The translations under genes were made by a program, and so were the position numbers. Source: Chloroflexota bacterium (GTDB lineage: Bacteria; Chloroflexota; Anaerolineae; DTPP01). From it: a stretch of DNA of 5,089 nucleotides. Shown one piece after another: positions 1 through 5,089 of the stretch. The DNA lies in contig JAAYZY010000079.1 of NCBI GenBank assembly GCA_012514615.1, positions 1 through 5,089 of the forward strand. Reading direction: 5' to 3'. Positions within the stretch are counted from its first letter, which is position 1. The number at the start of each line of letters is the position of its first letter. The notes beneath the pieces are model-generated. The model did not search any database. It was not told the DNA's origin and was given only the letters and a program-made list of their open reading frames with translations.

Positions 1-524
1 TCAAGTCGCAGGTGGGCGCCACCATCACCCATCGCGTGCTAACCCGGCTGTTCGAGGACCGCGGCGTGCGCCTGGACCGCACCTACCAGCTGAACTTCGG
101 CGGCAACACCGACTTCCTGAACATGCTGGAGCGGGAACGTCTGGAATCCAAGAAGATCTCCAAAACCAACTCGGTCACCTCGCAGATGCACGCCCCCCTA
201 CCCCCGGCAGACATCCACGTCGGTCCCAGCGATTACGTGCCCTGGCTCACCGACCGCAAGTGGTGCTACATCCGCATGGAAGGCACCACCTTCGGCGAGG
301 TGCCCCTGAACCTGGAGCTGAAGCTGGAAGTGTGGGACTCCCCCAACTCGGCCGGCGTGGTCATCGACGCCGTACGCTGCGCAAAGCTGGCCCTGGAGCA
401 GGGCATCTCCGGCGCGCTGGAAGGGCCTTCAGCTTACTTCATGAAGTCGCCCCCCAAGCAGTACGCCGATGGGGTGGCCCACGACATGGTGGAGGCGTTC
501 ATCGCCAAAGAGTCGGCCGCATAG
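1..524 (+). CDS. ino1: Inositol-3-phosphate synthase (myo-inositol-1-phosphate synthase), C-terminal part, 5' end outside window
   Basis: This enzyme converts D-glucose 6-phosphate to 1D-myo-inositol 3-phosphate in the cytoplasm by an NAD-dependent oxidation, aldol cyclisation and reduction. The product feeds inositol phospholipids and compatible solutes. The reading frame is open from base 3 and ends at TAG 522-524, so about 173 C-terminal residues are visible. Family hallmarks in the fragment are [13 protein letters not shown] at its start, [12 protein letters not shown] (about residues 31-42), the lysine-rich SKKISKT (49-55), [19 protein letters not shown] (76-94) and [15 protein letters not shown] near the C-terminus. 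These match the bacterial/archaeal short form of the family more than the longer eukaryotic one. The GTG at 12-14 is an internal valine codon, not a start, because conserved residues precede it. The gene lies 44 bases upstream of phoU on the same strand, probably in one transcript. The call is secure; only the N-terminal NAD-binding part is missing from view. Confidence 0.95.
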   Translation, partial: KSQVGATITHRVLTRLFEDRGVRLDRTYQLNFGGNTDFLNMLERERLESKKISKTNSVTSQMHAPLPPADIHVGPSDYVPWLTDRKWCYIRMEGTTFGEVPLNLELKLEVWDSPNSAGVVIDAVRCAKLALEQGISGALEGPSAYFMKSPPKQYADGVAHDMVEAFIAKESAA

Positions 525-552
525 GGTCCGCCCCGGCCCAGCGCCCAGCCAA

Positions 553-559
553 GAGAGGA
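553..559 (+). promoter_or_regulatory. Ribosome-binding site of phoU
   Basis: GAGAGGA ends nine bases before the ATG at 569 and is the only purine-rich run in the ino1-phoU gap. It supports the chosen start and independent translation of phoU from a shared message. Confidence 0.6.
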
Positions 560-568
560 TCGTAGCGC

Positions 569-1258
569 ATGTATCCCAGGGCCCGCTTTGACCGACAGTT
601 ACAGCATGTGCGGCAAGACCTGCTGCAGATGGCCTCTCTGGTGGATCGCGCCATCGAGCGCGGCGTGGACGCGCTGCTGAACAGCGACTTGGAGTTGGCC
701 CGCCAAGTGGTGTCCGACGACGATGTAATCAACGCGGCGCGGGTCGGCACTGAGAAAGCCTGCCTGGGCCTCTTGGCCACCCAGCAGCCGGCCGCTTGCG
801 ACCTGCGCACACTGATCGCGGCCAACAACATGGCCATGGACCTGGAACGCATGGGCGACTACGCCAAGGGCGTGGCCCGCATCACGCTGCGCATGCCCCC
901 CGGCTTCGTCGTGCGGGACGTTCTGGACACGCCCCGCATGGCCCTCCAAGCTCGGGACATGCTCAAACGAGTGATGGAGGCGTTTGTGGACGGCGACGCC
1001 GAGCGAGCGCGGGCCCTCTGCTCCGAGGATGACCGCATCGACGCCCTCTACCAGGGCAACCTGCGCATCCTGCTCAGCCACATGGCCGAGGAACCGGCGG
1101 CCGTCACGCCACTCATGTACCTGGTGTGGGCTGCCCACAACATCGAGCGCATCGGCGACCGCGTCACCAACGTGGCCGAGCAAATCATCTTCATGTGCAC
1201 CGGGGAGTTCGAAGACATGAACCCCCACGCCAAGCTGAAAGATCAGCCCCTGGCCTAG
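569..1258 (+). CDS. phoU: Phosphate-specific transport system accessory/regulatory protein PhoU
   Basis: PhoU is a cytoplasmic all-helical protein that links the Pst phosphate transporter to the PhoR/PhoB two-component system and represses the Pho response when phosphate is plentiful. The 229-residue product has the usual family length and its two-repeat layout. Each repeat carries the metal-binding E/DxxxD-type motif: DLERMGDYAKG at residues 91-101 and NIERIGDRVTNVAEQI at 191-206. The N-terminal RFDRQLQHVRQDLLQM (about 6-21) is the typical first helix. The ATG at 569 is supported by a purine-rich GAGAGGA at 553-559, nine bases upstream. It follows ino1 closely. No pst transporter or phoR/phoB gene is in the window, so its partner is unknown. 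A stand-alone PhoU may act in general phosphate or metal homeostasis. The family call is very secure; the specific partner cannot be inferred. Confidence 0.95.
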   Translation: MYPRARFDRQLQHVRQDLLQMASLVDRAIERGVDALLNSDLELARQVVSDDDVINAARVGTEKACLGLLATQQPAACDLRTLIAANNMAMDLERMGDYAKGVARITLRMPPGFVVRDVLDTPRMALQARDMLKRVMEAFVDGDAERARALCSEDDRIDALYQGNLRILLSHMAEEPAAVTPLMYLVWAAHNIERIGDRVTNVAEQIIFMCTGEFEDMNPHAKLKDQPLA

Positions 1259-1282
1259 CCCGGGAACCCGATACCCCTAACC

Positions 1283-1348
1283 ACGCAAGGCCTTGGCTCA
1301 ACCGCGCGGTCACTCGCCGACGGAGCCAGGGCCTTGCGTTTGCTGTTT
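1283..1348 (+). terminator. Rho-independent terminator downstream of phoU
   Basis: The arms 1283-1299 (ACGCAAGGCCTTGGCTC) and 1323-1339 (GAGCCAGGGCCTTGCGT) pair over 17 positions without a gap; the only non-Watson-Crick pair is a U-G wobble (1293 with 1329). The 23-base loop holds the 10-base palindrome ACCGCGCGGT (1301-1310). A T-rich run, TTTGCTGTTT, follows at 1339-1348. The position 25 bases after the phoU stop fits termination of the ino1-phoU transcript. On the - strand the same stem is not followed by a T-run. It may still slow read-through from the convergent helicase gene, but it is not a classical terminator in that direction. Confidence 0.75.
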
Positions 1349-1361
1349 GCCCCAGCGGGGC
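1349..1361. repeat. Small GC hairpin next to the helicase stop codon
   Basis: GCCCC (1349-1353) and GGGGC (1357-1361) form a 5-bp stem around the 3-base loop AGC, six bases beyond the helicase stop on the - strand. It could contribute to 3'-end formation of the helicase message together with the larger stem at 1283-1339. No U-run follows it on the - strand, so this role is only possible. Confidence 0.35.
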
Positions 1362-1367
1362 AGCTTG

Positions 1368-2600
1368 CTACGCCGACCCGTGCTGCGGGTTCAAGCGTGG
1401 CACCGGCGTGTGCGGCCGGCGTCGGTTGGCTTCCACGTAGCGCCGGATCTCCTCGGCGCTGGGCATGCGCGCCGCTGGCGTCTGGTAGTCAAGCCCCTCC
1501 ACTTCGCGGCGCGGCAGCTTCTGCCCCAGAACCCCCTCGATGCGGCGGACCATGCGGTCGTCTTGCGGCGTGGCCAGGGTATAGGCCTGGCCCACCGCCT
1601 GAGCCCGGCCGGTGCGGCCGATACGGTGCACGTAGTCCTCCGGCTGCATCGGCACGTCGTAGTTCACCACGTGAGAGATGCCCTCCACATCCAGGCCGCG
1701 TGCGGCGATGTCGGTAGCCACCAAGACGCGCACCCGGCCCCTGCGGAACGCCTCCAGCGCCGCCACCCGCTGCCCCTGGGAACGGTTGCCGTGGATCACC
1801 GCGGCCGAGACCTGCGCCTGTTGCAGGGCGCGGGCGATGCGGTCAGCACGGCGCTTGGTGCGGGCGAAGACCAGCACGCTGTCCAAGCTTTCGTCGCTCA
1901 GCAGCTCCTGCAAGAGCTGGGGCTTCAAGTGCTCAGGTACCGGGTAAACCGCCTGGGTGATGGCCCCGGGTGTGACCGTGGTGGCCACCTCCACGCGCAC
2001 CGCGGCGTGCGTCACTTCTTCGGCCAGCTCAAACACCGGCCCGAGGGTGGCTGAGAAGAGCATCGTCTGCCGCTGGCGCGGCAGCGCACGCACGATGCGG
2101 CGGATGTCCGGCAGGAAGCCGATGTCCAGCATGCGGTCGGCCTCGTCCAGCACCAGCACCTGCAGCGCGCTGAACTCCAGGTGGCCGCGGGCGATCTGGT
2201 CCAGCAGGCGGCCGGGCGTAGCGATGACCAGGTCCACGCCGCGCCTGAGCTGGCGGTCCTGCGCATCGTAGCCCACGCCGCCGTAGATGGAAGCGATGCG
2301 TAGGGGCAGGCCCCGGCCCAACTGCTCCGCATGGCTGGCCACCTGCAGAGCCAGCTCGCGGGTCGGGACGACCACCAGGGCGCGGGGTTGCCGGGCCGTC
2401 TTTCCGGCCAGCAGCGCCTGCAACAGGGGCAGCAGGAAGGCCGCCGTCTTGCCGGTGCCGGTTTCGGCGCCGCCCAAGATGTCGTGCCCTTCCAGGGCGT
2501 GGGGGATGGTGGCCGACTGAATCGGTGTGGGTTGCCTGAAGCCCATGGCCTGCAGGTTCTGCTGCAGACGGGGATCCAGAGCGAGATCGTTGAATTTCAC
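1368..2600 (-). CDS. DEAD-box ATP-dependent RNA helicase (RhlE-like core)
   Basis: This ATP-dependent RNA-unwinding enzyme is of the type used in ribosome assembly, mRNA decay and cold adaptation. From the GTG start at 2598-2600 the product has 410 residues with both RecA-like domains complete: Q motif (F3 to Q28, ending PTPIQ), motif I AETGTGKT (45-52), Ia PTRELA (79-84), GG (107-108), Ib TPGRL (128-132), II DEAD (152-155), III SAT (183-185), IV VLVFARTK (242-249), V ATDIAARGLD (295-304) and VI HRIGRTGRA (325-333). About 75 residues follow motif VI, with a short basic, proline-containing end (RRRPHTPVPR) and no added RNA-binding domain such as that of DeaD/CsdA or DbpA. GTG is preferred over the TTG at 2610-2612 because GAGGAG (2605-2610) lies just before it and overlaps the TTG. 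The gene converges on phoU and probably has its own promoter at 2745-2773. Family certain; subfamily (RhlE, SrmB or CshA type) less so. Confidence 0.95.
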   Translation of the reverse strand: MKFNDLALDPRLQQNLQAMGFRQPTPIQSATIPHALEGHDILGGAETGTGKTAAFLLPLLQALLAGKTARQPRALVVVPTRELALQVASHAEQLGRGLPLRIASIYGGVGYDAQDRQLRRGVDLVIATPGRLLDQIARGHLEFSALQVLVLDEADRMLDIGFLPDIRRIVRALPRQRQTMLFSATLGPVFELAEEVTHAAVRVEVATTVTPGAITQAVYPVPEHLKPQLLQELLSDESLDSVLVFARTKRRADRIARALQQAQVSAAVIHGNRSQGQRVAALEAFRRGRVRVLVATDIAARGLDVEGISHVVNYDVPMQPEDYVHRIGRTGRAQAVGQAYTLATPQDDRMVRRIEGVLGQKLPRREVEGLDYQTPAARMPSAEEIRRYVEANRRRPHTPVPRLNPQHGSA

Positions 2601-2604
2601 AAGA

Positions 2605-2610
2605 CTCCTC
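2605..2610 (-). promoter_or_regulatory. Ribosome-binding site that decides the helicase start
   Basis: Read on the - strand, GAGGAG is followed by TCTT and then GTG at 2598-2600. The spacing is short (4 bases) but workable. The alternative in-frame TTG at 2610-2612 overlaps this site and has only pyrimidine-rich sequence in front of it, so GTG is the more likely start. Confidence 0.65.
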
Positions 2611-2672
2611 AAATGCGGCGAGAGTTATGCCGAGGTGAACAGCCGCGGGGACACGTCGGGGGAAGGAGGAAC

Positions 2673-2708
2673 AAAACGCCGCCTCAGTCTCAAGTGGACT
2701 AGGCGGCG
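2673..2708 (-). terminator. Rho-independent terminator after the larC-dehydrogenase operon and before the helicase gene
   Basis: On the - strand CGCCGCCT pairs with AGGCGGCG (outer 8 bp, bases 2701-2708 with 2677-2684), and AGTC pairs with GACT inside it (2697-2700 with 2686-2689). There is one bulged G and a 7-base loop (2690-2696). TTTT follows at 2673-2676, then GTT. This is a classical intrinsic terminator for transcripts running leftward. It lies 91 bases past the dehydrogenase stop codon and about 70 bases before the helicase start. Because a promoter candidate lies upstream of it, it may also act inside the helicase leader. Confidence 0.8.
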
Positions 2709-2744
2709 GGGGTTTCCAGATGTACCAACTCTTCCACAGGGAGC

Positions 2745-2773
2745 AGGATACCATCGATTGTCGCTTGGGTCAA
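2745..2773 (-). promoter_or_regulatory. Candidate sigma-70-type promoter for the helicase gene
   Basis: On the - strand TTGACC (2768-2773; 5 of 6 matches to TTGACA) is separated by exactly 17 bases from TATCCT (2745-2750; 4 of 6 matches to TATAAT). Transcription would begin near 2738, giving a leader of about 138 bases before the GTG. It is the best match I found in this gap. Nothing comparable is visible between the terminator and the helicase start. A chance match in GC-rich DNA is possible, though AT-containing hexamers at ideal spacing are uncommon here. Confidence 0.45.
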
Positions 2774-2798
2774 ACGCGCGCCCCATCCCGGGCGGCGA

Positions 2799-3914
2799 TC
2801 AGCCCTCCAAGGCCCCATAGAGGTCCTGCAAGCCCAGGCGATCTGCCAGCCGGGCCAGCGCCTCCCGCTCAGGGATCGGCAGCGGAATGCCCAGCTCCTG
2901 GCTCTGCTGGTCGTTCTCCCACTCCTTCTCGCCGGCCACATAGATGCGCGGCACGCCGGGGGCTTTGGGCAAGCCCCGCGTCTGGCGGATCAGGCGGTCC
3001 ACATCGGCCTTGAACTCCTCCAGCGGGCGGAAGAGGTCCACCCGCAGGGCGGCGAAGAAGTGCCCCACGTTGTAGGGCTGTGTCCGCCCCGGCACCAGCC
3101 AGCTCTGGATGGCCACCCCGAAGAGCGAGCCGGTCAGGGGCCCACATAGCAGGTCCACCAACATGCTCAGGCCGTAGCCCTTGTAGCCGCTGGTCTCTTC
3201 CAGGCCGCCCAAAGGCAGGATGCTGCCGCCGTTGAGCACCTGGTGGCCATCGGTGGTGGGGCGCCCCTTGCCATCCAGTCCCCAGCCCAGCGGCAGAGGC
3301 AGCCCCTGTTCGTGTCTGGTGGCAATCTTGCCGTGGGAGACGACGCTGGTGGCCATGTCCAGCACGAAGGGGCGCTCTTCCCCTGCTGGCACCGCCACCG
3401 TCAGGGGATTGGTGCCGAACGCCTTCTTGGCCGCGCCGGTGGGGGCCACCCAAGTGTTGGCGTTGGTGGCGGCGAAGCCGATCATGTTGTGGGGCAAAGC
3501 CATCATGGAGTAGTAGGCCATCATGCCGTTGTGGGTGCTGCCGTGCACGGCCACCGCGGCCAACCCGGCTGTCTGGGCCTTCTCGATGCACAGGCCCATG
3601 GCGCGGCGGCTGGCCAGCGCCCCAAAACCGTTGCCGCCGTCCACCAGCGCCGAGACGGCCGTCTCCCGCTCCACGGTGATGGTCGGATGGGTCTCCACCA
3701 GCCCCCGCTCCACCGCCTCTACGTAGGCCGGCAGGCGGAACACGCCGTGAGAATGGACCCCACGTCGATCGGCAGCCGCCAGCACCTCGGCCACCTGGAG
3801 CGCCCCCTGCGGCTCCACCCCCACCTGCTCCAGGGCTGCGGCGGCGAAGCGCCGCAGCCGTTCGGGGCGGATACGCCTCTGGAACGCCAACGGCACAGTT
3901 GTGAGATCGGTCAT
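2799..3914 (-). CDS. LDH2-family NAD(P)-dependent 2-hydroxyacid (malate/L-lactate-type) dehydrogenase
   Basis: This belongs to the LDH2/MDH2 oxidoreductase family (YlbC/AllD, ComC, YiaK, archaeal MdH), which interconverts 2-hydroxyacids and 2-oxoacids with NAD(P) and has a fold unrelated to classical LDH/MDH. The 371-residue product has the normal family length. Signatures in order are DRRGVHSHGVFRLPAYV (49-65) with the conserved His of HSHG (54-57), DGGNGFGALAS (92-102), the GSTHNGMMAYYS segment (125-136; the usual form is closer to SNHFGxxxYY), PTGAAKKAFGTNPL (158-171), VLDMATSVVSHGKI (184-197) and TSGYKGYGLSMLVDLLCG (241-258). The ATG at 3912-3914 is supported by GAGGAGGG (3925-3932), ten bases upstream. 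It lies 46 bases after larC on the same strand, so the two are probably co-transcribed. The true substrate (lactate, malate, sulfolactate, ureidoglycolate, 2,3-diketogulonate and others) cannot be read from sequence alone. The larC context favours a 2-hydroxyacid that is also racemised or epimerised. Confidence 0.92.
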   Translation of the reverse strand: MTDLTTVPLAFQRRIRPERLRRFAAAALEQVGVEPQGALQVAEVLAAADRRGVHSHGVFRLPAYVEAVERGLVETHPTITVERETAVSALVDGGNGFGALASRRAMGLCIEKAQTAGLAAVAVHGSTHNGMMAYYSMMALPHNMIGFAATNANTWVAPTGAAKKAFGTNPLTVAVPAGEERPFVLDMATSVVSHGKIATRHEQGLPLPLGWGLDGKGRPTTDGHQVLNGGSILPLGGLEETSGYKGYGLSMLVDLLCGPLTGSLFGVAIQSWLVPGRTQPYNVGHFFAALRVDLFRPLEEFKADVDRLIRQTRGLPKAPGVPRIYVAGEKEWENDQQSQELGIPLPIPEREALARLADRLGLQDLYGALEG

Positions 3915-3924
3915 CTTGGCTTTG

Positions 3925-3932
3925 CCCTCCTC
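3925..3932 (-). promoter_or_regulatory. Strong ribosome-binding site of the dehydrogenase gene
   Basis: GAGGAGGG on the - strand lies ten bases before the ATG at 3912-3914, inside the 46-base gap after larC. It confirms the start. The gap shows no terminator or promoter, which fits co-transcription with larC. Confidence 0.7.
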
Positions 3933-3960
3933 GGTCGGTCGCGCTCCCGCGCCAAGCCGT

Positions 3961-5089
3961 CTACCGTCGCGGGTCCTGCAAGTCCTTCAGGGCTGCCGCG
4001 CGGGCTGCGCCCTGCACATCGGCCAAGCGTTGGCTGTGCTGGCGGGCCAGGCGTACGCAATCTTCGTATTCCGGCCAGGCGTCCACAACCTGCTGGCCCA
4101 GACGCTTCACCTTCACCGGCACAGGGCCCCAGGGGGTCTGCGCGGTTACCATCTCCCGGCCAGCCTTCCAGCGGTGCACCAGCGTCTGGCGCAGGCCCAG
4201 GGTGCTGGTCTCAGCCAAGACTCGGCCGGCCAGGCGCGAGGCGTCGGCCGGGCGCGCCAGCACCGAAACCTGCGTGGCCGGGCGGCTCTTCTTCATCTGG
4301 CTCGGGGTGAACCATACGTCCAGGGCCCCATCGGCCAGCAGCTCCTCCAGCACGTAACCCAGGGTCTGCCCTGCCGCATCATCCAGGTTGCACTCCAACA
4401 GCACTGCGGCGTCAGACTCCAGCCCATCCGGGTGGCCGGCAGGCTCTTCGCCCAGCCACAGGCGCACGGCGTTGGCCCAGGGCAACGGCTTGCTGCCGAA
4501 GCCGTACCCCACCCGCTGCACCGTCATGGGCGGCCGCTGGAAGCGGCACAGCTCGGCCATCAGCGCCGCACCGGTGGGGGTAACGATCTCCGTCTGGGCT
4601 GGGCTTGGCAGCGTAGGCGCGCCGGCCTCAGCCAGGATGCCCAGCGTAGCCGGCACCGGCACCGGCAGGCGGCCGTGGGCCGTGGTGATGTAGCCGCTGC
4701 CCAAGGGCAGGGGCGAGCAATAGCACTCTTCCACCCCCAACAGATGCAGGCCCAATACCGCGCCCACGATGTCCACAATGGAATCAACCGCGCCCACCTC
4801 GTGGAACTGCACCGCCTCCAACGGCATGCCGTGCACCTTGGCCTCGGCCCGACCCAGCCGCCGGAAGACCGCCCGCGCCCGCTCCTGCACCAGGGCCGGC
4901 AGGTCGCTGGCCCCCAGCAACGCCTCGATCTCCCTCAGGCCGCGCTGCCCTTCATGGCTGTGGCCGGCGGCCGCCCCATGCTCATGAGGGTAGTCGTGCG
5001 CATGCCCGTGGGCGTGCTCGTGGTCATGCGACTGGTCGTAACCGTGGTCGTGCGCGTGCTCGTGACCGTGGTCGTGCGCGTGCTCGTGA
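3961..5089 (-). CDS. larC: Nickel-pincer cofactor biosynthesis protein LarC (pyridinium-3,5-bisthiocarboxylic acid mononucleotide nickel chelatase), N-terminus outside window
   Basis: LarC inserts nickel into pyridinium-3,5-bisthiocarboxylic acid mononucleotide in a CTP-dependent reaction. This is the last step in making the pincer cofactor of LarA lactate racemase and related enzymes, after LarB and LarE. The frame is open from 5088 to TAG 3961-3963 (375 visible residues), so the TTG at 4918-4920 is not the start. In order, the fragment shows a His-rich segment (1-47, 18 His), REIEALLGASDLP (51-63), FHEVGAVDSIVDIVG (95-109), GYITTAHGRLPVPVPATLG, TPTGAALMAEL, ECNLDD (232-237), DVWFTPSQMKKSRP (257-270), ETSTLGLR (293-300) and PEYEDC (339-344). 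The N-terminal part (typically beginning near LYxDCFSGISGDM) lies beyond the edge. In Lactiplantibacillus plantarum larC is read through a programmed frameshift (larC1/larC2); here both halves lie in one unbroken frame. Call very secure. Confidence 0.95.
   Translation of the reverse strand, partial: HEHAHDHGHEHAHDHGYDQSHDHEHAHGHAHDYPHEHGAAAGHSHEGQRGLREIEALLGASDLPALVQERARAVFRRLGRAEAKVHGMPLEAVQFHEVGAVDSIVDIVGAVLGLHLLGVEECYCSPLPLGSGYITTAHGRLPVPVPATLGILAEAGAPTLPSPAQTEIVTPTGAALMAELCRFQRPPMTVQRVGYGFGSKPLPWANAVRLWLGEEPAGHPDGLESDAAVLLECNLDDAAGQTLGYVLEELLADGALDVWFTPSQMKKSRPATQVSVLARPADASRLAGRVLAETSTLGLRQTLVHRWKAGREMVTAQTPWGPVPVKVKRLGQQVVDAWPEYEDCVRLARQHSQRLADVQGAARAAALKDLQDPRR
4948..5088 (-). other. 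His-rich metal-binding segment of LarC
   Basis: Translated on the - strand, this stretch gives 47 residues with 18 histidines, mainly HxHx steps such as HEHAHDHG and HDHEHAHGHAHD, ending GHSHEG before the conserved REIEALL helix. Such a linker is common in LarC and in nickel chaperones (HypB, UreE), where it binds or stores nickel. The segment may extend beyond the window. That it binds metal is inferred from composition and family. Confidence 0.85.
5041..5088 (-). repeat. Perfect 24-bp tandem repeat (two copies visible) inside larC
   Basis: Bases 5041-5064 and 5065-5088 are identical. Each codes eight residues (HEHAHDHG), and base 5089 (A) is consistent with the start of a further copy. The unit is a multiple of three, so gain or loss of copies keeps the frame. 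Related but diverged units lie at about 4996-5040. Confidence 0.9.

Noticed and set aside
599..1228. A 209-codon open frame antisense to phoU
   Set aside because: It mirrors the phoU codons, is rich in His, Val, Gly and Ala, shows no family motif, and is explained by GC-rich codon bias on the opposite strand.
2029..2754. A 241-codon - strand frame overlapping the helicase gene in another frame
   Set aside because: It overlaps the well-supported helicase frame and has Pro/Arg/Gly-rich shadow composition. Its first codons merely fall in the promoter region.
2699..2798. A short - strand frame ending LPVEELVHLETPAA with its stop codon inside the terminator stem, considered as a leader peptide or a dehydrogenase extension
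   Set aside because: The dehydrogenase ends normally at its own TGA with full family length. No start codon with a ribosome-binding site serves this frame after the predicted transcription start, so neither a leader peptide nor a frameshifted tail is supported.
3243..4310. A 355-codon + strand frame across the dehydrogenase and larC genes
   Set aside because: It runs antisense to two confidently identified genes and across their intergenic gap, and has low-complexity Gly/Pro/Arg/His composition without recognisable domains.
4918..4920. TTG as the start of larC
   Set aside because: The frame is open to the window end and encodes the characteristic LarC His-rich segment and the REIEALL helix upstream, so this is an internal leucine codon.
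5041..5089. Tandem repeats considered as a CRISPR or iteron array
   Set aside because: The units are directly adjacent without spacers, a multiple of three long, and coding in frame for the LarC His-rich linker.
3961..5089. Programmed frameshift in larC as in Lactiplantibacillus plantarum
   Set aside because: All LarC motifs from the His-rich linker to PEYEDC lie in one continuous frame, so no frameshift is needed in the visible part.

Overview
The window is a compact, GC-rich bacterial chromosomal segment with five protein-coding genes. Two are cut by the window edges. I see no RNA genes, insertion sequences, CRISPR arrays or prophage parts. The gene types (an actinobacterial/archaeal-type inositol-1-phosphate synthase, a stand-alone PhoU, and an uninterrupted LarC with a His-rich linker) fit a GC-rich, possibly thermophilic or anaerobic lineage such as Chloroflexota. 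That assignment is an impression from protein style only and has low confidence.

Left part, + strand (1-1258): the C-terminal part of inositol-3-phosphate synthase (ino1) is followed 44 bases later by phoU, a phosphate-signalling regulator. They probably share a transcript. It ends at a strong 17-bp hairpin followed by a T-rich run (1283-1348), which lies between phoU and the convergent helicase gene.

Middle, - strand (1368-2600): a DEAD-box RNA helicase of the RhlE-like core type, with every signature motif intact. Its real start is most likely a GTG at 2598-2600 behind a GAGGAG ribosome-binding site. A TTG further upstream overlaps that site. The 198-base gap upstream holds a good sigma-70-like promoter (2745-2773) and, between it and the helicase gene, a textbook intrinsic terminator (2677-2708 plus a U-tract). 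That order would make the helicase leader a possible attenuator.

Right part, - strand (2799-5089): larC (nickel-pincer cofactor synthesis, truncated at its N-terminus by the window end) is followed 46 bases later by an LDH2-family malate/L-lactate-type NAD(P)-dependent dehydrogenase. They look like one operon. LarC makes the cofactor for LarA-type racemases and epimerases of 2-hydroxyacids, so an adjacent 2-hydroxyacid dehydrogenase suggests a racemise-then-oxidise route. The LarC His-rich segment carries a perfect 24-bp in-frame tandem repeat that runs off the window end.

I did not find a clearly undescribed system. The points most worth a second look are the larC/dehydrogenase pair, the His-rich repeat, and the promoter-terminator leader of the helicase.
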